From contig CAYUET010000016.1 of assembly GCA_964443875.1 (NCBI GenBank), positions 1 to 55,635 of the forward strand: 55,635 bases of DNA, in the 5' to 3' direction. The position numbers were made by a program, and so were the translations under genes. This DNA is from CAYUET01 sp964443875 (GTDB lineage Bacteria > Auribacterota > JAFGBW01). The notes under the pieces were generated by a model. It was given only the letters and a program-made list of their open reading frames with translations. It did no database searches and had not been told where the DNA came from. Positions 32,601-40,306 of this stretch are shown here, in pieces (position 1 is the first letter of the stretch; each line of letters begins with the position of its first letter).

Positions 32601-32971
32601 AAAAAATACCTGAAATGAAGAGGGAGAAGGCGCCGGAAGTCAGGCCTGCCGCTGAAATCAGAAAAGAGGAGGCTGAAAAGGAATTTTTTAAAATCAAAAT
32701 TCTGTCTCCGCAGAATAAGGAGTTCGTGAACGGGAAAAATGTACGGGTGGAATGGAGGCCCGAAGGTAAAATAAAGGTTTATCAATATAAGATTTTATTG
32801 AATAATAAGACCTTCAAAACCATTTCTGAAACCCATACCATCTTTAAAGGCCTTGAAGAAGGCAAATACCTCGTCACCATTATAGCTGTTGAAGAAGGGG
32901 GGGATGAATCAGCCAGGGGAAATTATTCTTTTACTGTTTTGAAAAAAGCTAAGTTCTATCATTCGTTCTGA
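29636..32971 (+). CDS. Ser/Thr protein kinase with zinc ribbon, transmembrane helix and PEGA-type repeats
   Basis: 1111 residues from MTVTCPKCSNSF; AGAGGG precedes this ATG, and an ATG six codons earlier has no better site. A CxxC zinc ribbon (about 5-25) precedes a Hanks-type kinase: GQGGMGAVYKA loop, AIKV Lys, HRDLKSDN with catalytic Asp near 167, DFGIAK, APEQ. One membrane helix lies near 345-362. The external part has PEGA domains (SDPGGASVEMNG; SVPSGGEVWMNGELMGVTP) followed by further diverged PEGA-like units, and a C-terminal Ig/FN3-like domain (SPQNKEFVNGKNVRVEW to NYSFTVL). The long external region suggests sensing of an envelope ligand. A beta-barrel gene follows within 20 nt. Confidence 0.93.
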   Translation: MTVTCPKCSNSFPDETKFCPNDGYDLHSNRTDQMTGKLFDKRYQIHQKIGQGGMGAVYKATQVATGKTVAIKVISKALSDNPDTISRFKREVRLQSMLEHPNIINVIDFVETTTNDYYFVMNYVEGQSLKQLILGNGKLPLNFFYQLALQILNAIDYAHSNNIIHRDLKSDNIIISRLNNEYVVKILDFGIAKVIHESDTLSTELTRTGMVLGTPSYMAPEQAKGELSKVGPRSDIYSLGVIFYQMLSGDLPFHSDTPWGLLHMHIYEHPVPLRKRNMKTPKALEHIIMKCLEKEPEHRFASVAELKKQIMKIAPPLEEMNQMIPLKNFRDEQTVCGRAVSPFNLKKLASALVLVLAGIALFHYRSPVYSLFRTVKSEKKEIPHADEKIVSGNSSVKIFSDPGGASVEMNGMIRKSPALFEHLKADRYFVSIRLKGYDAKQIEVELAENQSLEKKVNLKKQQGEFHLESVPSGGEVWMNGELMGVTPITIGPIDIGAREIVLKKEGYEDKKLTLEVLPDESLKFGSIELIPSLGKMFVRPENRIDNPFIRIPEKVKIKIGDENWKEISLPLEADLRPGKYKIEIEADGFEKKIFQEVGILPHKTSTVKYELAPKEASLRVKSDIPLEIFEDDRRIGKTGERIDRLIPGKHDLVFKAEGFKPIKNSVILNPGEFLEIAASETHKLIGSVYVKYALAGKEISALSIPEVSVKIGEKVYEKIKMPFLIRDLPVGKYPVALSMHGFKVKGIDTVEVVEGRIAEMIFELEPLKSGMRISSPETFEIWENGIKLGNSNTEIKGVAPGSHEFVFKSKGAKDRQRKISLSPGESVQIKEEPLQKLKGSLRVSCEVRDFPELKLEKKLRIKIGDRDWKNIPMSWIENDVPAGECRIEMEAIGFKKVLPLSLVIEPEKMNTATVLLEPRDCEVIFKSNVLDTRVFEGKVCLGKTGEVILLRPFKEHGLILKAGGFRDKELKIVLEEPGLKNEKFEVVMEKIPEMKREKAPEVRPAAEIRKEEAEKEFFKIKILSPQNKEFVNGKNVRVEWRPEGKIKVYQYKILLNNKTFKTISETHTIFKGLEEGKYLVTIIAVEEGGDESARGNYSFTVLKKAKFYHSF

Positions 32972-32991
32972 AAATTATAAAGGAGGGGAAA

Positions 32992-33741
32992 ATGAAAACA
33001 AGGTTATTAAAACTGTTTTTAGCGCTTTCTTTCGTGATGGTTTCCGCATGCTCTTATGCGGAAGTTTCAAACGGGTTTAATTTTCGTGTGTGGAGTGTGG
33101 AATGGGATGCAAACAGTGACTACCTCAAGATCGATGATGATTATCTGTACTCCCTGGGATATTCGCTGGCCCTTGAGTCATGGACGGTGAGCCTTACTTA
33201 CACCACCGGGACCTTTGACGGAGCCAATATGATGTATAATCCCAATGGTTTTGCCTCTGTGGAAAGAGAGAGGGATGAGTACGAAGCCTATCTTTTAAAA
33301 TCCTTTCAGGTTGGCCCGGGTTCTCTGGGAGTGGGTGCCGGATACCGCTATATGAAATTCAATGTGGATTTTGACAACTATTCCTTTGAGCAGGACATCA
33401 CCATTCACGGACCTGCCGTTGCGGTTTCCTACAGCCAGCCGGTCGATACGGAGGGGAACTTTGTGCTGAACGCTTCAGGAACCCTGATGCCGTATCTGTT
33501 TGAAAAGGTGGATTATGACGGCGCCTGGTATCTGGGCTCTTATTATGCCCCAAACGGGTATGATGAAGATGACGCCACCTGGGGCTGGAATGCGCAGATT
33601 TCAGGAACCTATGTTTTAAATAACTGGCTTTTTACCCTGGGTTATAAATATCAGACGATTGAGGAAAAGGAAATGGACTATCTTATTTTTGCCGAGGAAA
33701 CCTTTTCCGGATTTTTTGCTGAAGTGAAGTTTGATTTCTAA
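32992..33741 (+). CDS. Outer membrane beta-barrel protein
   Basis: 249 residues with a signal peptide (LLKLFLALSFVMVSACSYA) and then short amphipathic strands rich in Tyr, Trp and Phe (SLGYSLALESWTVSLTYTTG; GAGYRYMKFNVDF; FTLGYKYQTIE), ending in FFAEVKFDF. The terminal Phe is the signal for BAM insertion. The size fits an 8- to 12-strand barrel. GGAGGGGAAA precedes the ATG. It lies 20 nt after the PEGA kinase and before a strong terminator, so the two are one transcription unit. It could be a porin or a partner of the kinase sensor; unproven. Confidence 0.85.
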   Translation: MKTRLLKLFLALSFVMVSACSYAEVSNGFNFRVWSVEWDANSDYLKIDDDYLYSLGYSLALESWTVSLTYTTGTFDGANMMYNPNGFASVERERDEYEAYLLKSFQVGPGSLGVGAGYRYMKFNVDFDNYSFEQDITIHGPAVAVSYSQPVDTEGNFVLNASGTLMPYLFEKVDYDGAWYLGSYYAPNGYDEDDATWGWNAQISGTYVLNNWLFTLGYKYQTIEEKEMDYLIFAEETFSGFFAEVKFDF

Positions 33742-33780
33742 AAAAGGCCTATCATTTTTCCCGCAGCAGGCGGGGTAAAC

Positions 33781-33820
33781 AAAAAGGGATTTATCTTTTG
33801 ATAAATCCCTTTTTGTTTTG
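33781..33820 (+). terminator. Rho-independent terminator of the kinase/barrel operon
   Basis: AAAAAGGGATTTATC and GATAAATCCCTTTTT form a perfect 15-bp stem around TTTT, followed by GTTTTG. The A-rich left arm would also allow it to work from the other side. Confidence 0.9.
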
Positions 33821-33878
33821 CAGGTGAAAATGAAGGGTACGGGGCTTTGATCGCTTCGATACCTTTCTCTGCTATTAC

Positions 33879-33973
33879 CAACGGATTAAAATCCGTTGCT
33901 ACAAGATGTCCCGTCCCTATGGGACTTCATTCCCTTGTTTTGTTTCCCTGCAGAGCCGTAGGCTCGGCCCATA
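33879..33973. repeat. REP-like element, copy 1
   Basis: CAACGGATT...AATCCGTTG, a GTCCC...GGGAC pair and a CCGTAGGCTCGGCCCAT tail. The same order recurs at 42304-42398, and the first palindrome alone at 48800. Likely a non-autonomous REP-type repeat. Confidence 0.75.
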
Positions 33974-34033
33974 TCAATGAACACATTCAGCGAAGGACGA
34001 GGGGCGGTCATTGAGGGAGAATCGAATAAATCA

Positions 34034-34062
34034 TTGACGAAAAGTCTTTTCCCTTTTAAATA
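34034..34062 (+). promoter_or_regulatory. Promoter of topB
   Basis: TTGACG, 17 nt, TAAATA; the ATG at 34070 follows after 7 nt, so transcription should start at or next to the start codon. Confidence 0.5.
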
Positions 34063-34069
34063 CCTTGTA

Positions 34070-36424
34070 ATGATTACGTGCGTATTGGCAGAAAAACCCT
34101 CCCAGGCCCGCGATTTCTACAAACCCCTTCTGGAACGCTTAAGCGGGGAAAAACTTGTGGACAAGGGGGACTACTTTGCCTCAGCCTCCTACCGGCTTTC
34201 GTGGTTTTACGGCCATCTGCTGGAAGCAAAAGAGCCTGTGGAATATGACGCCAAATTCAAGGAATGGAAGCTCGAAGATCTGCCCATCCTTCCTGACCAC
34301 CTCGAATACCGCTACAAGGACGGGAGCGCAAAAAAAAGAGCCGAAATCCTCGTTAAGCTCTGCCAGGAGTCGGATACGGTAATCTGCGCCACAGACCCTG
34401 ACCGTGAAGGTGAGGGCATTTTCAGAACCTTCTGGAATTTTGAGAAACTTGAAAAATCCGCCAAACGCCTGTGGGCGGTTTCGCTTGCGGATGATGACCT
34501 GCTCGATTCGTGGGGAAAAATGAAAGAGCTTTCGCATTACAATGCTCTGGCCAAAGCAAGGGACGCCCGCGCGGCCGCAGACTGGCTTGTGGGCATGAAT
34601 GCCAGCCGGGCCTATACCTGTGTGGCCTACACCAAGGTGCCCATAGGCCGCGTGCTTACGGCAACCCTTTCGCTGATTGTGGCGCGTGACCGTGAAGTGG
34701 AAAGCTTTAAGGAACTTTGCACGTATCAGCTTAAAGCCCTGTGGAACAATATCCCCTTTATTTTTTATAATGAAGACGGTAATTTTTTTGAGCGTAAAGA
34801 GACCGTGGAAAAAATTTCCGGAGCGGTTATGGATAAGGTGTTTGCACTTCGGGATTTCAGCGATGAGGTCAAAACCGAATACCCGCCCAAGACTTTCAAC
34901 CTGCCGGATCTTCAGAAGGAGGCCAACAAGGCCTTTGGCTTTGCCCTGGATAAGACCTTAGCCCTTGCTCAGTCTTTGTATGAAAAAAAACTGCTCACCT
35001 ACCCGAGAACCGATTCCTCCTTTTTGCCTGAATCAGATCTGAATAAGTATTATACTCTGATCAACAAGCTGGCTTCAGAAAATGAAAAAAAACTGATCCC
35101 CGCAGACAACCGCAAGCCGCCCTGCGTGAAGGATTCTGATTCCGCCCATACGGCCCTTATTCCCACCGGCGGGATTCCCCAAAATTTATCGGAAGAGGAA
35201 GCAAAACTTTATGAGCTCGTGCGCTCGCGTTTTGTGACCGCCTTTATGTTTCCACGCACCTACCATCAATACACGCTGGTGATTGCGGACGAAGAGGGGC
35301 ACACCCTGAAAGCCCGTGTGACCTGCGATATTGAAAAAGGCTACAAGTCCCTGCGTTCACAGAAAAAGGATGAAGACGAGGGGGATGAAAAAGAGGAAAA
35401 GGACGAAGAATCTGAATTTTCTGAAACTCTGGATGAAGAGACGCTGAAAAATAAACCTTCAGCGCTTAGCGGGCTAGTGACGCACACACGCAGGAAATCG
35501 CGGCCCAAATATTATACGGCAGCCACCTTGATTTCCGCCATGCAGAACTGCGGGTCCATGCTGGAAGATGAGCAGGCCCGCCAGATGCTCAAGGAAGTGA
35601 AGGGCATCGGTACCCCGGCCACCCAGGCTACCTACCCGGTGAACCTTGAGCGCTACGGCTATATCCGCACAGAGAAAAAATATTTTATTTCCACACCCAA
35701 GGGACGCTCTTTAATTGCCAGCATTCAGCCGGATCTTAAAACCCCTCAGCTGACTGCGGAATGGGAATTCAAATTGAAGCAGATGGAGCGGGGGCAGTAT
35801 GATTATGAGGCCTTTGACAAAGAGATCAAGGATTATGTTCTGGCGATTGTCTCCCAGTGCCGGACCAACGGCAAAGCCCAGGTGCGGATTTTAAAGGGAA
35901 CCGAAGAAGCCGCAGAGCTTTTGCCCTGCCCTGCGTGCGGACGCTATCTGCACAAGTTTGACTGGGGCTGGGCCTGTGTGCGGGAGTGCGGCTTCAAGAT
36001 CGGAAATACCATTGCAGGCCATGCGGTGACCTATGAGGAGGCAAAAGATATCTGCATCCGAGGGTACACGCACAGGATTGAAGGTTTCAAGTCAAAAGAG
36101 GAAAAGATTTTCTCTGCCCGGCTGGCCTATAAAGATAAAAACGTTACTTTTGATTTTAATTCCCCTTTCCCCTGCCCGCGCTGCAACGGGGCCTTAAGGG
36201 AGGGCGCGGATTTCATTTCCTGCGCAGCCTGCGGGTTCTCTGTTAAAAAGACCCTGAGCACCAAAACCCTGACGGAAAAACACCTGGAGGCCCTGCTGAC
36301 CAAAGGCCGCTCCCCTCTGATCAAGGGCTTTCTGAAGGCACCGGGAAGCACCGAAACCTTTGACGCCTACCTGATCTTCAATGAACAGTATCAGGTTCGA
36401 TTCGAGAAAAACAGCAAGACCTGA
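34070..36424 (+). CDS. topB: DNA topoisomerase III (type IA)
   Basis: 784 residues from MITCVLAEKPSQARD (the TOPRIM start). The 31 in-frame codons before it fall in repeat and promoter DNA. TOPRIM acidic triad CATDPDREGEGIF near 103-115; catalytic Tyr in LLTYPRTDSSFLP; LVGMNASRAYT. An acidic insert (about 430-465, DEDEGDEKEEKDEESEF) interrupts the core and is not usual. Two C-terminal zinc elements (PCPACGRYLHKFDWGWACVRECG and PCPRCNGALREGADFISCAACG). TopB decatenates DNA and is often carried by conjugative elements, but no conjugation genes lie here. Confidence 0.93.
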   Translation: MITCVLAEKPSQARDFYKPLLERLSGEKLVDKGDYFASASYRLSWFYGHLLEAKEPVEYDAKFKEWKLEDLPILPDHLEYRYKDGSAKKRAEILVKLCQESDTVICATDPDREGEGIFRTFWNFEKLEKSAKRLWAVSLADDDLLDSWGKMKELSHYNALAKARDARAAADWLVGMNASRAYTCVAYTKVPIGRVLTATLSLIVARDREVESFKELCTYQLKALWNNIPFIFYNEDGNFFERKETVEKISGAVMDKVFALRDFSDEVKTEYPPKTFNLPDLQKEANKAFGFALDKTLALAQSLYEKKLLTYPRTDSSFLPESDLNKYYTLINKLASENEKKLIPADNRKPPCVKDSDSAHTALIPTGGIPQNLSEEEAKLYELVRSRFVTAFMFPRTYHQYTLVIADEEGHTLKARVTCDIEKGYKSLRSQKKDEDEGDEKEEKDEESEFSETLDEETLKNKPSALSGLVTHTRRKSRPKYYTAATLISAMQNCGSMLEDEQARQMLKEVKGIGTPATQATYPVNLERYGYIRTEKKYFISTPKGRSLIASIQPDLKTPQLTAEWEFKLKQMERGQYDYEAFDKEIKDYVLAIVSQCRTNGKAQVRILKGTEEAAELLPCPACGRYLHKFDWGWACVRECGFKIGNTIAGHAVTYEEAKDICIRGYTHRIEGFKSKEEKIFSARLAYKDKNVTFDFNSPFPCPRCNGALREGADFISCAACGFSVKKTLSTKTLTEKHLEALLTKGRSPLIKGFLKAPGSTETFDAYLIFNEQYQVRFEKNSKT

Positions 36425-36633
36425 TGAAGGTTTTTCACCGGAAAATCCGGGAGGAAAGATTTTATGATCATGACGAAATGGAGGAGGGGCTGGAATGTAA
36501 AAAAAACGGGATATTGAAATATTGCAACAGAAAACTTCTCCCGCCGATTTTTTTACGATAAGATGGCAGAGGATTTAATGTTTTTCAATTCCCGGGGCGG
36601 AGAGTCACAAAATAATACATAAGGCTTTAAAAT

Positions 36634-38097
36634 ATGGATGAAACTAGCGACTCACTTAAAAGTCTTTTAAAAGAACTTTTAGCATTACCAAAAGAAACTG
36701 AATGGGTGGAATTCAAACTGAATAATGACGACCCGCAGGAAATCGGGGAATATCTTTCTGCTTTATCAAATTCTGCTGTTCTAGCAGGCAAGTCAAAGGG
36801 TTATCTGGTCTGGGGTATTGAAAATACGACCCACAACATTATTGGAACAAAGGTTGATCCGAAACATCTGAAAAAAGGCAATGAAGAACTTGAAAGCTGG
36901 CTTTTAAAGCTTCTATCACCCAAAATTGATTTTAATTTCTATGAAACTCAGATTGGTGACAAGCGTGTTGTGATATTGCAAATAAGCAGGGCAACTAACA
37001 ATCCAGTGCAATTCCAGGGGCATGAATATATTCGGGTTGGTTCATACAAAAAATCTCTGAAGGATTTTCCTGAAAAAGAACGCGCCTTGTGGAGGATTTT
37101 TGACAAAACACCTTTTGAAATTCTGCCCGCTAAAGAAAATCTTACATCGGATGAAGTATTGTCTTTGCTGAGTTATCCTGATTATTTTGATCTTTTAAAA
37201 ATTCCATTGCCTGACAATAAAGTAGGAATCTTATCCCGTCTGGAAGAAGAGAAAATGATTATAAAAAATCAGTCCGGCTTCTGGAATATATCCAATTTAG
37301 GCGCTATTTTATTTGCAAAAAGACTGGATGATTTTCAAAGACTAAAAAGAAAAGCCGTCAGGGTGATTGTTTACAAGGGTAATTCAAGGGTTGAAACTCA
37401 AAAGGAACAAACAGGCGGTCGCGGATATGCAATAGGTTTTGAAAAACTGATTGAATATATTATGGCGTTGATCCCGTCCAATGAAATAATTGAAAAAGCT
37501 TTGAGGAAGAATGTTCCAATGTATCCTGAAATCGCCGTCCGTGAAATTGTTGCAAACGCCCTCATTCATCAGGATTTTTTTATTTCAGGCTCCGGACCCA
37601 TGATTGAAATATTTTCAGATCGTATGGAGATAACAAATCCTGGAATACCTCTTGTGCAGACAGACCGTTTTCTTGATACCCCGCCAAAATCACGAAATGA
37701 GGATTTGGCCGGGTTCATGCGCCGTGTTGGAGTTTGTGAAGAAAGGGGCAGCGGTATTGATAAAGTTGTTTTCCAGACGGAATTATATCAGCTTCCTGCT
37801 CCCTGTTTTGAAATAGCAGGGGAAAATACGAGAATTATACTTTTTGCCTATCGGCCATATTCAGAAATGGACAGAAAGGAGAAAGTGAGAGCTACTTATC
37901 TTCACTCCTGTTTACGATATGTGCAAAGAGATTATTTGACAAATACTTCTTTGCGTGAGCGCTTTAAGATAGAAAAAGAAAACAGCGCAATTATATCACG
38001 TGTGATAAAGGATGCTATTGAAGATAAAGCAATAAAACCTGTTGATATGGAAAATTTATCCAGAAAGCACACAAAATATTGGCCCATATGGGCATGA
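36634..38097 (+). CDS. AlbA_2/Schlafen-domain putative DNA-binding regulator (COG2865, RecG-like)
   Basis: 487 residues. The N-terminal AlbA_2 (Schlafen) domain shows EWVEFKLNN, GEYLSALSNSAVLAGKSKGYLVWGIEN and FQGHEYIRVGSYKKSLKDFPEKE; the C-terminal HATPase_c_4 shows YPEIAVREIVANALIHQDF and FSDRMEITNPG, then GVCEERGSGIDKV. Family members are annotated as transcriptional regulators or RecG-like, and some act in phage defence. The full C-terminal tail (SRKHTKYWPIWA) is present, so it looks intact. AAGG lies 10 nt upstream. The neighbours are not a recognised defence system. Three 11-bp tandem repeats follow the stop. Confidence 0.85.
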   Translation: MDETSDSLKSLLKELLALPKETEWVEFKLNNDDPQEIGEYLSALSNSAVLAGKSKGYLVWGIENTTHNIIGTKVDPKHLKKGNEELESWLLKLLSPKIDFNFYETQIGDKRVVILQISRATNNPVQFQGHEYIRVGSYKKSLKDFPEKERALWRIFDKTPFEILPAKENLTSDEVLSLLSYPDYFDLLKIPLPDNKVGILSRLEEEKMIIKNQSGFWNISNLGAILFAKRLDDFQRLKRKAVRVIVYKGNSRVETQKEQTGGRGYAIGFEKLIEYIMALIPSNEIIEKALRKNVPMYPEIAVREIVANALIHQDFFISGSGPMIEIFSDRMEITNPGIPLVQTDRFLDTPPKSRNEDLAGFMRRVGVCEERGSGIDKVVFQTELYQLPAPCFEIAGENTRIILFAYRPYSEMDRKEKVRATYLHSCLRYVQRDYLTNTSLRERFKIEKENSAIISRVIKDAIEDKAIKPVDMENLSRKHTKYWPIWA

Positions 38098-38101
38098 TTT
38101 T

Positions 38102-38134
38102 TTATTTGACGGTTATTTGACGGTTATTTGACGG
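38102..38134 (+). repeat. Tandem 11-bp repeat, three perfect copies
   Basis: TTATTTGACGG repeated three times without spacer directly after the AlbA_2 gene stop. Each copy contains TTGAC. Could be iterated binding sites or a slippage-prone microsatellite. Confidence 0.9.
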
Positions 38135-38649
38135 GGTAAGGAATTTTGATATTAAATAGATCATTTTAAGGTTTGTTTTGTAATATTATATATCATTTAT
38201 TGAGTTTTTTTATTTGATTGAAAGAATTATGACCACCAAAAATCAAAAATTTGTACTGACATGGATTGGCAAGGGTGAGTCGTAAGACATGAGTTGATGA
38301 TAGGGATTGAAGATCTCTAAAAATCTTATGCAGTCAGGAAAAAAGGATCTTTCTGTGTGCTTGGGGCTGTTTGTTTTTAACTGTTACTTCATGAATTTCT
38401 GATGAGGTATCATTACGCCAACATTTTGAAGAGTCGATTGAACGGGATTTAAAACCTTGAGCTGATTGATTTTTAATTCAAAAAAATGACTTATCCGGAC
38501 AGGTGTGAAGATTTTATTTTAGGATATGGGCGTATTAAGTTCATTGAGTGATGTGAGTTGTTTACAGGTACTGATTTTTTTTGTTTTGATTATTTTTTGT
38601 TTGCTGTATGGTATTACAACAATTTCTTGAAACAAAGGAGAGTGAGCTC
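38135..38649. other. Long intergenic region
   Basis: About 515 bp without a supportable gene on either strand. Mixed AT-rich DNA with T-runs near 38575-38595. The last 20 nt contain the ribosome site of the small gene at 38650. Confidence 0.6.
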
Positions 38650-38793
38650 ATGGCGACAAAAAGCAAAGTCACGGTTCCACCGGTCATCAAGGTTGGCGGT
38701 TCAGCTGAAAGCTTGAGCATGAACTTCATGCCCGCGGGATCCACGAAGTGGATTAAGCAAGATCCCAGACCGGAACAGAAAGCGCCTTGCTGA
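38650..38793 (+). CDS. Small protein, 47 residues, unknown
   Basis: It reads MATKSKVTVPPVIKVGGSAE and continues through MNFMPAGSTKWIKQ to a Cys at the end. A strong AAAGGAGAGTGAGCTC ribosome site precedes the ATG, which is the main reason to believe it. No signal peptide, no helix, Pro/Lys/Ser-rich. No family recognised. Its last 41 bp overlap tail-to-tail with the opposite-strand gene 38753-39463, so transcripts from the two would be complementary there. Confidence 0.5.
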   Translation: MATKSKVTVPPVIKVGGSAESLSMNFMPAGSTKWIKQDPRPEQKAPC

Positions 38794-39463
38794 GTGTTTC
38801 GGCTTCCTGCCGTATGCGGGTGAGATCGCTATGATCGACCAGAGTAATCCGGGTTTTGTTTTTCAGGACGAGAGTGAGCTCTGTACTCAGATAAGTTTTT
38901 GACGAGTGTTTGCTTCCTCCTCTGCAAGGTTCGGAAAGAATCTGAAGCGCATGGATTTCCTGAAAGGAGATTCGCTTTTGTCTGAACAGAGGGAAGCCTT
39001 TGATAAAAAACCGGCTTCGGAGGTCGAATCGGACAGGTGAAACAAAGGAATAAAAAAAGAAAAATCCGGGGAGCATAAAGACCAGGCCGAAAAGAACCCC
39101 GAATATTTTTGGTGTGGAAAGGATATTCTGAATGCTGAACCAGATGCCCCGTATGCAACCCAGAGGGTGGTGAAGAAGGTCTAAGAGGGAAAAGGGGAGT
39201 TTCAGACTCAGTTGAATGATCCATGCCCCGACGGCAATAAAGATCAGGGAGAAAATCAAGGAAAACAGGGTGGGGCGATAAGTGAGAATGCCGGATTCGT
39301 TTTTATGGAGTTTTCGGGTGCAGAAATTGCTTCCTCCAGAGGATGCCGGAGCCCAGGAAATTTCTTTTGCCAAAGGGTCGCTGAATGCTTCGATTCGTTT
39401 TAACTGCTCTTCCTGACGTGCGGCTCTTTTTATTTTCAATTCCTGAATAAAGTGATTAATCAT
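38753..39463 (-). CDS. Two-helix membrane protein with PH-like domain
   Basis: 236 residues. A charged helical N-terminus (ELKIKRAARQEEQLKRIEAF), two membrane helices (about 85-105 and 138-162, LFSLIFSLIFIAVGAWIIQL and FGVLFGLVFMLPGFFFFYSF), then a C-terminal beta-rich part FDLRSRFFIKGFPLFRQKRISFQEIHALQI resembling bacterial PH or DUF3592-type domains. AAAGGAATTGCC precedes the ATG. Function unknown. It converges on, and slightly overlaps, the 47-residue plus-strand gene. Confidence 0.65.
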   Translation of the reverse strand: MINHFIQELKIKRAARQEEQLKRIEAFSDPLAKEISWAPASSGGSNFCTRKLHKNESGILTYRPTLFSLIFSLIFIAVGAWIIQLSLKLPFSLLDLLHHPLGCIRGIWFSIQNILSTPKIFGVLFGLVFMLPGFFFFYSFVSPVRFDLRSRFFIKGFPLFRQKRISFQEIHALQILSEPCRGGSKHSSKTYLSTELTLVLKNKTRITLVDHSDLTRIRQEAETLSKALSVPVWDLA

Positions 39464-39621
39464 GGCAATTCCTTTGGCTGTTTTTTATGGGTTTATCATG
39501 GGATTCATTGAAGCACGGAGATACATGAAGATCAAGAATTTCCTGAGGGAAGAGATTTGATTTCAGGGAGAAGAAGTGTTTAAAGGACGGGATAATAATT
39601 TAAAAAGGTTGTGAAAAACCC

Positions 39622-39650
39622 TTGAATTTAGTTCGGTTGCGAACTATATT
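39622..39650 (+). promoter_or_regulatory. Promoter and palindromic operator of the MarR gene
   Basis: TTGAAT (39622-39627), 17 nt, TATATT (39645-39650). The operator TAGTTCG-GTTG-CGAACTA (39629-39646) fills the spacer, the normal design for a self-repressing MarR regulator. The ATG lies 7 nt after the -10, with no SD. Confidence 0.75.
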
Positions 39651-39656
39651 GGTTTC

Positions 39657-40097
39657 ATGAACAACAAATCCCCCAGAGCCATTATTGCCCAGATTTCAAA
39701 AATTCGTGAAGCCGCAAACCTTTTTATTGAGCGTGAGCTTCATTCCCGCGGGATCAAGGGGATTGTGCCGGCTCACGGAGCTGTTTTTAATTTTCTGTTT
39801 CGGCAGAAGGAGTCTGTGCCCATAACGTCTCTGGTCAAGCAATCGGGCCGTGCAAAGTCAACGGTTACAGGCATAGTGAAAACCCTGGAGCTGCATGGAT
39901 ATTTATTCAGGCAGGATTCGGCTGAGGATGCCCGTTCTTTTCACATCGGGCTTACGGAAAAGGGAAGGGCTCTTGAATCGGATTTTAAGGAAATTTCCGA
40001 TTTGCTGGAAAAAAAGGTTTATGGAGGTATGGCGCATAAAGACCGGGAAAACCTGATGAAGTTACTGGGGGAAATTGAGAGGAATTTGGGGGAGTAG
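39657..40097 (+). CDS. MarR family transcriptional regulator
   Basis: 146 residues with the MarR winged helix: HGAVFNFLFRQKESVPITSLVKQSGRAKSTVTGIVKTLELHGYLFRQDSA is the helix-turn-helix and wing (about 40-85, quoted here as landmarks LVKQSGRAKSTVT and GYLFRQDS), followed by FHIGLTEKGRALESDFKE. The C-terminal helix dimerises. It is likely autorepressed through the perfect 7-4-7 palindrome over its promoter. It may also control a nearby gene, but no second copy of this operator was found in the window. Predicted leaderless mRNA. The ligand is unknown. Confidence 0.9.
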   Translation: MNNKSPRAIIAQISKIREAANLFIERELHSRGIKGIVPAHGAVFNFLFRQKESVPITSLVKQSGRAKSTVTGIVKTLELHGYLFRQDSAEDARSFHIGLTEKGRALESDFKEISDLLEKKVYGGMAHKDRENLMKLLGEIERNLGE

Positions 40098-40269
40098 GAT
40101 GAATTCCGGCGCTTCGATCGCTTCGATACGTCGGCCTTCGGCGGACACTCAGCGACCGGAAGGCAGAGGGCAGGGCACTCACAAGGGGCTCTCCTACTGG
40201 GAGGCAAGAAGGCGAAGGGCATCCTATGCATAGGATTTTTGGTGCGAGGACCAAAGAAATTAAATATTC

Positions 40270-40299
40270 TTGACATTATACCGAACGGTATATTATAAG
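40270..40299 (+). promoter_or_regulatory. Promoter and operator of the TetR gene
   Basis: TTGACA (40270-40275), 18 nt, TATAAG (40294-40299). ATACCG-AA-CGGTAT (40278-40291) lies in the spacer; its core TACCGAACGGTA recurs before the GH13 gene. The ATG follows 7 nt after the -10, with no SD. Confidence 0.75.
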
Positions 40300-40306
40300 T
40301 CTGGCT

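Noticed and set aside
30926..32785. Several minus-strand frames of 90-220 codons under the PEGA kinase
   Set aside because: Shadows of a strongly supported plus-strand gene with kinase and PEGA motifs.
34070..36424. Conjugative element marked by topB
   Set aside because: No relaxase, T4SS, integrase or att site was found around it.
38102..38134. CRISPR or iteron-type origin
   Set aside because: Only three 11-bp copies, no spacers, no rep gene or AT-rich opener pattern that I can defend.
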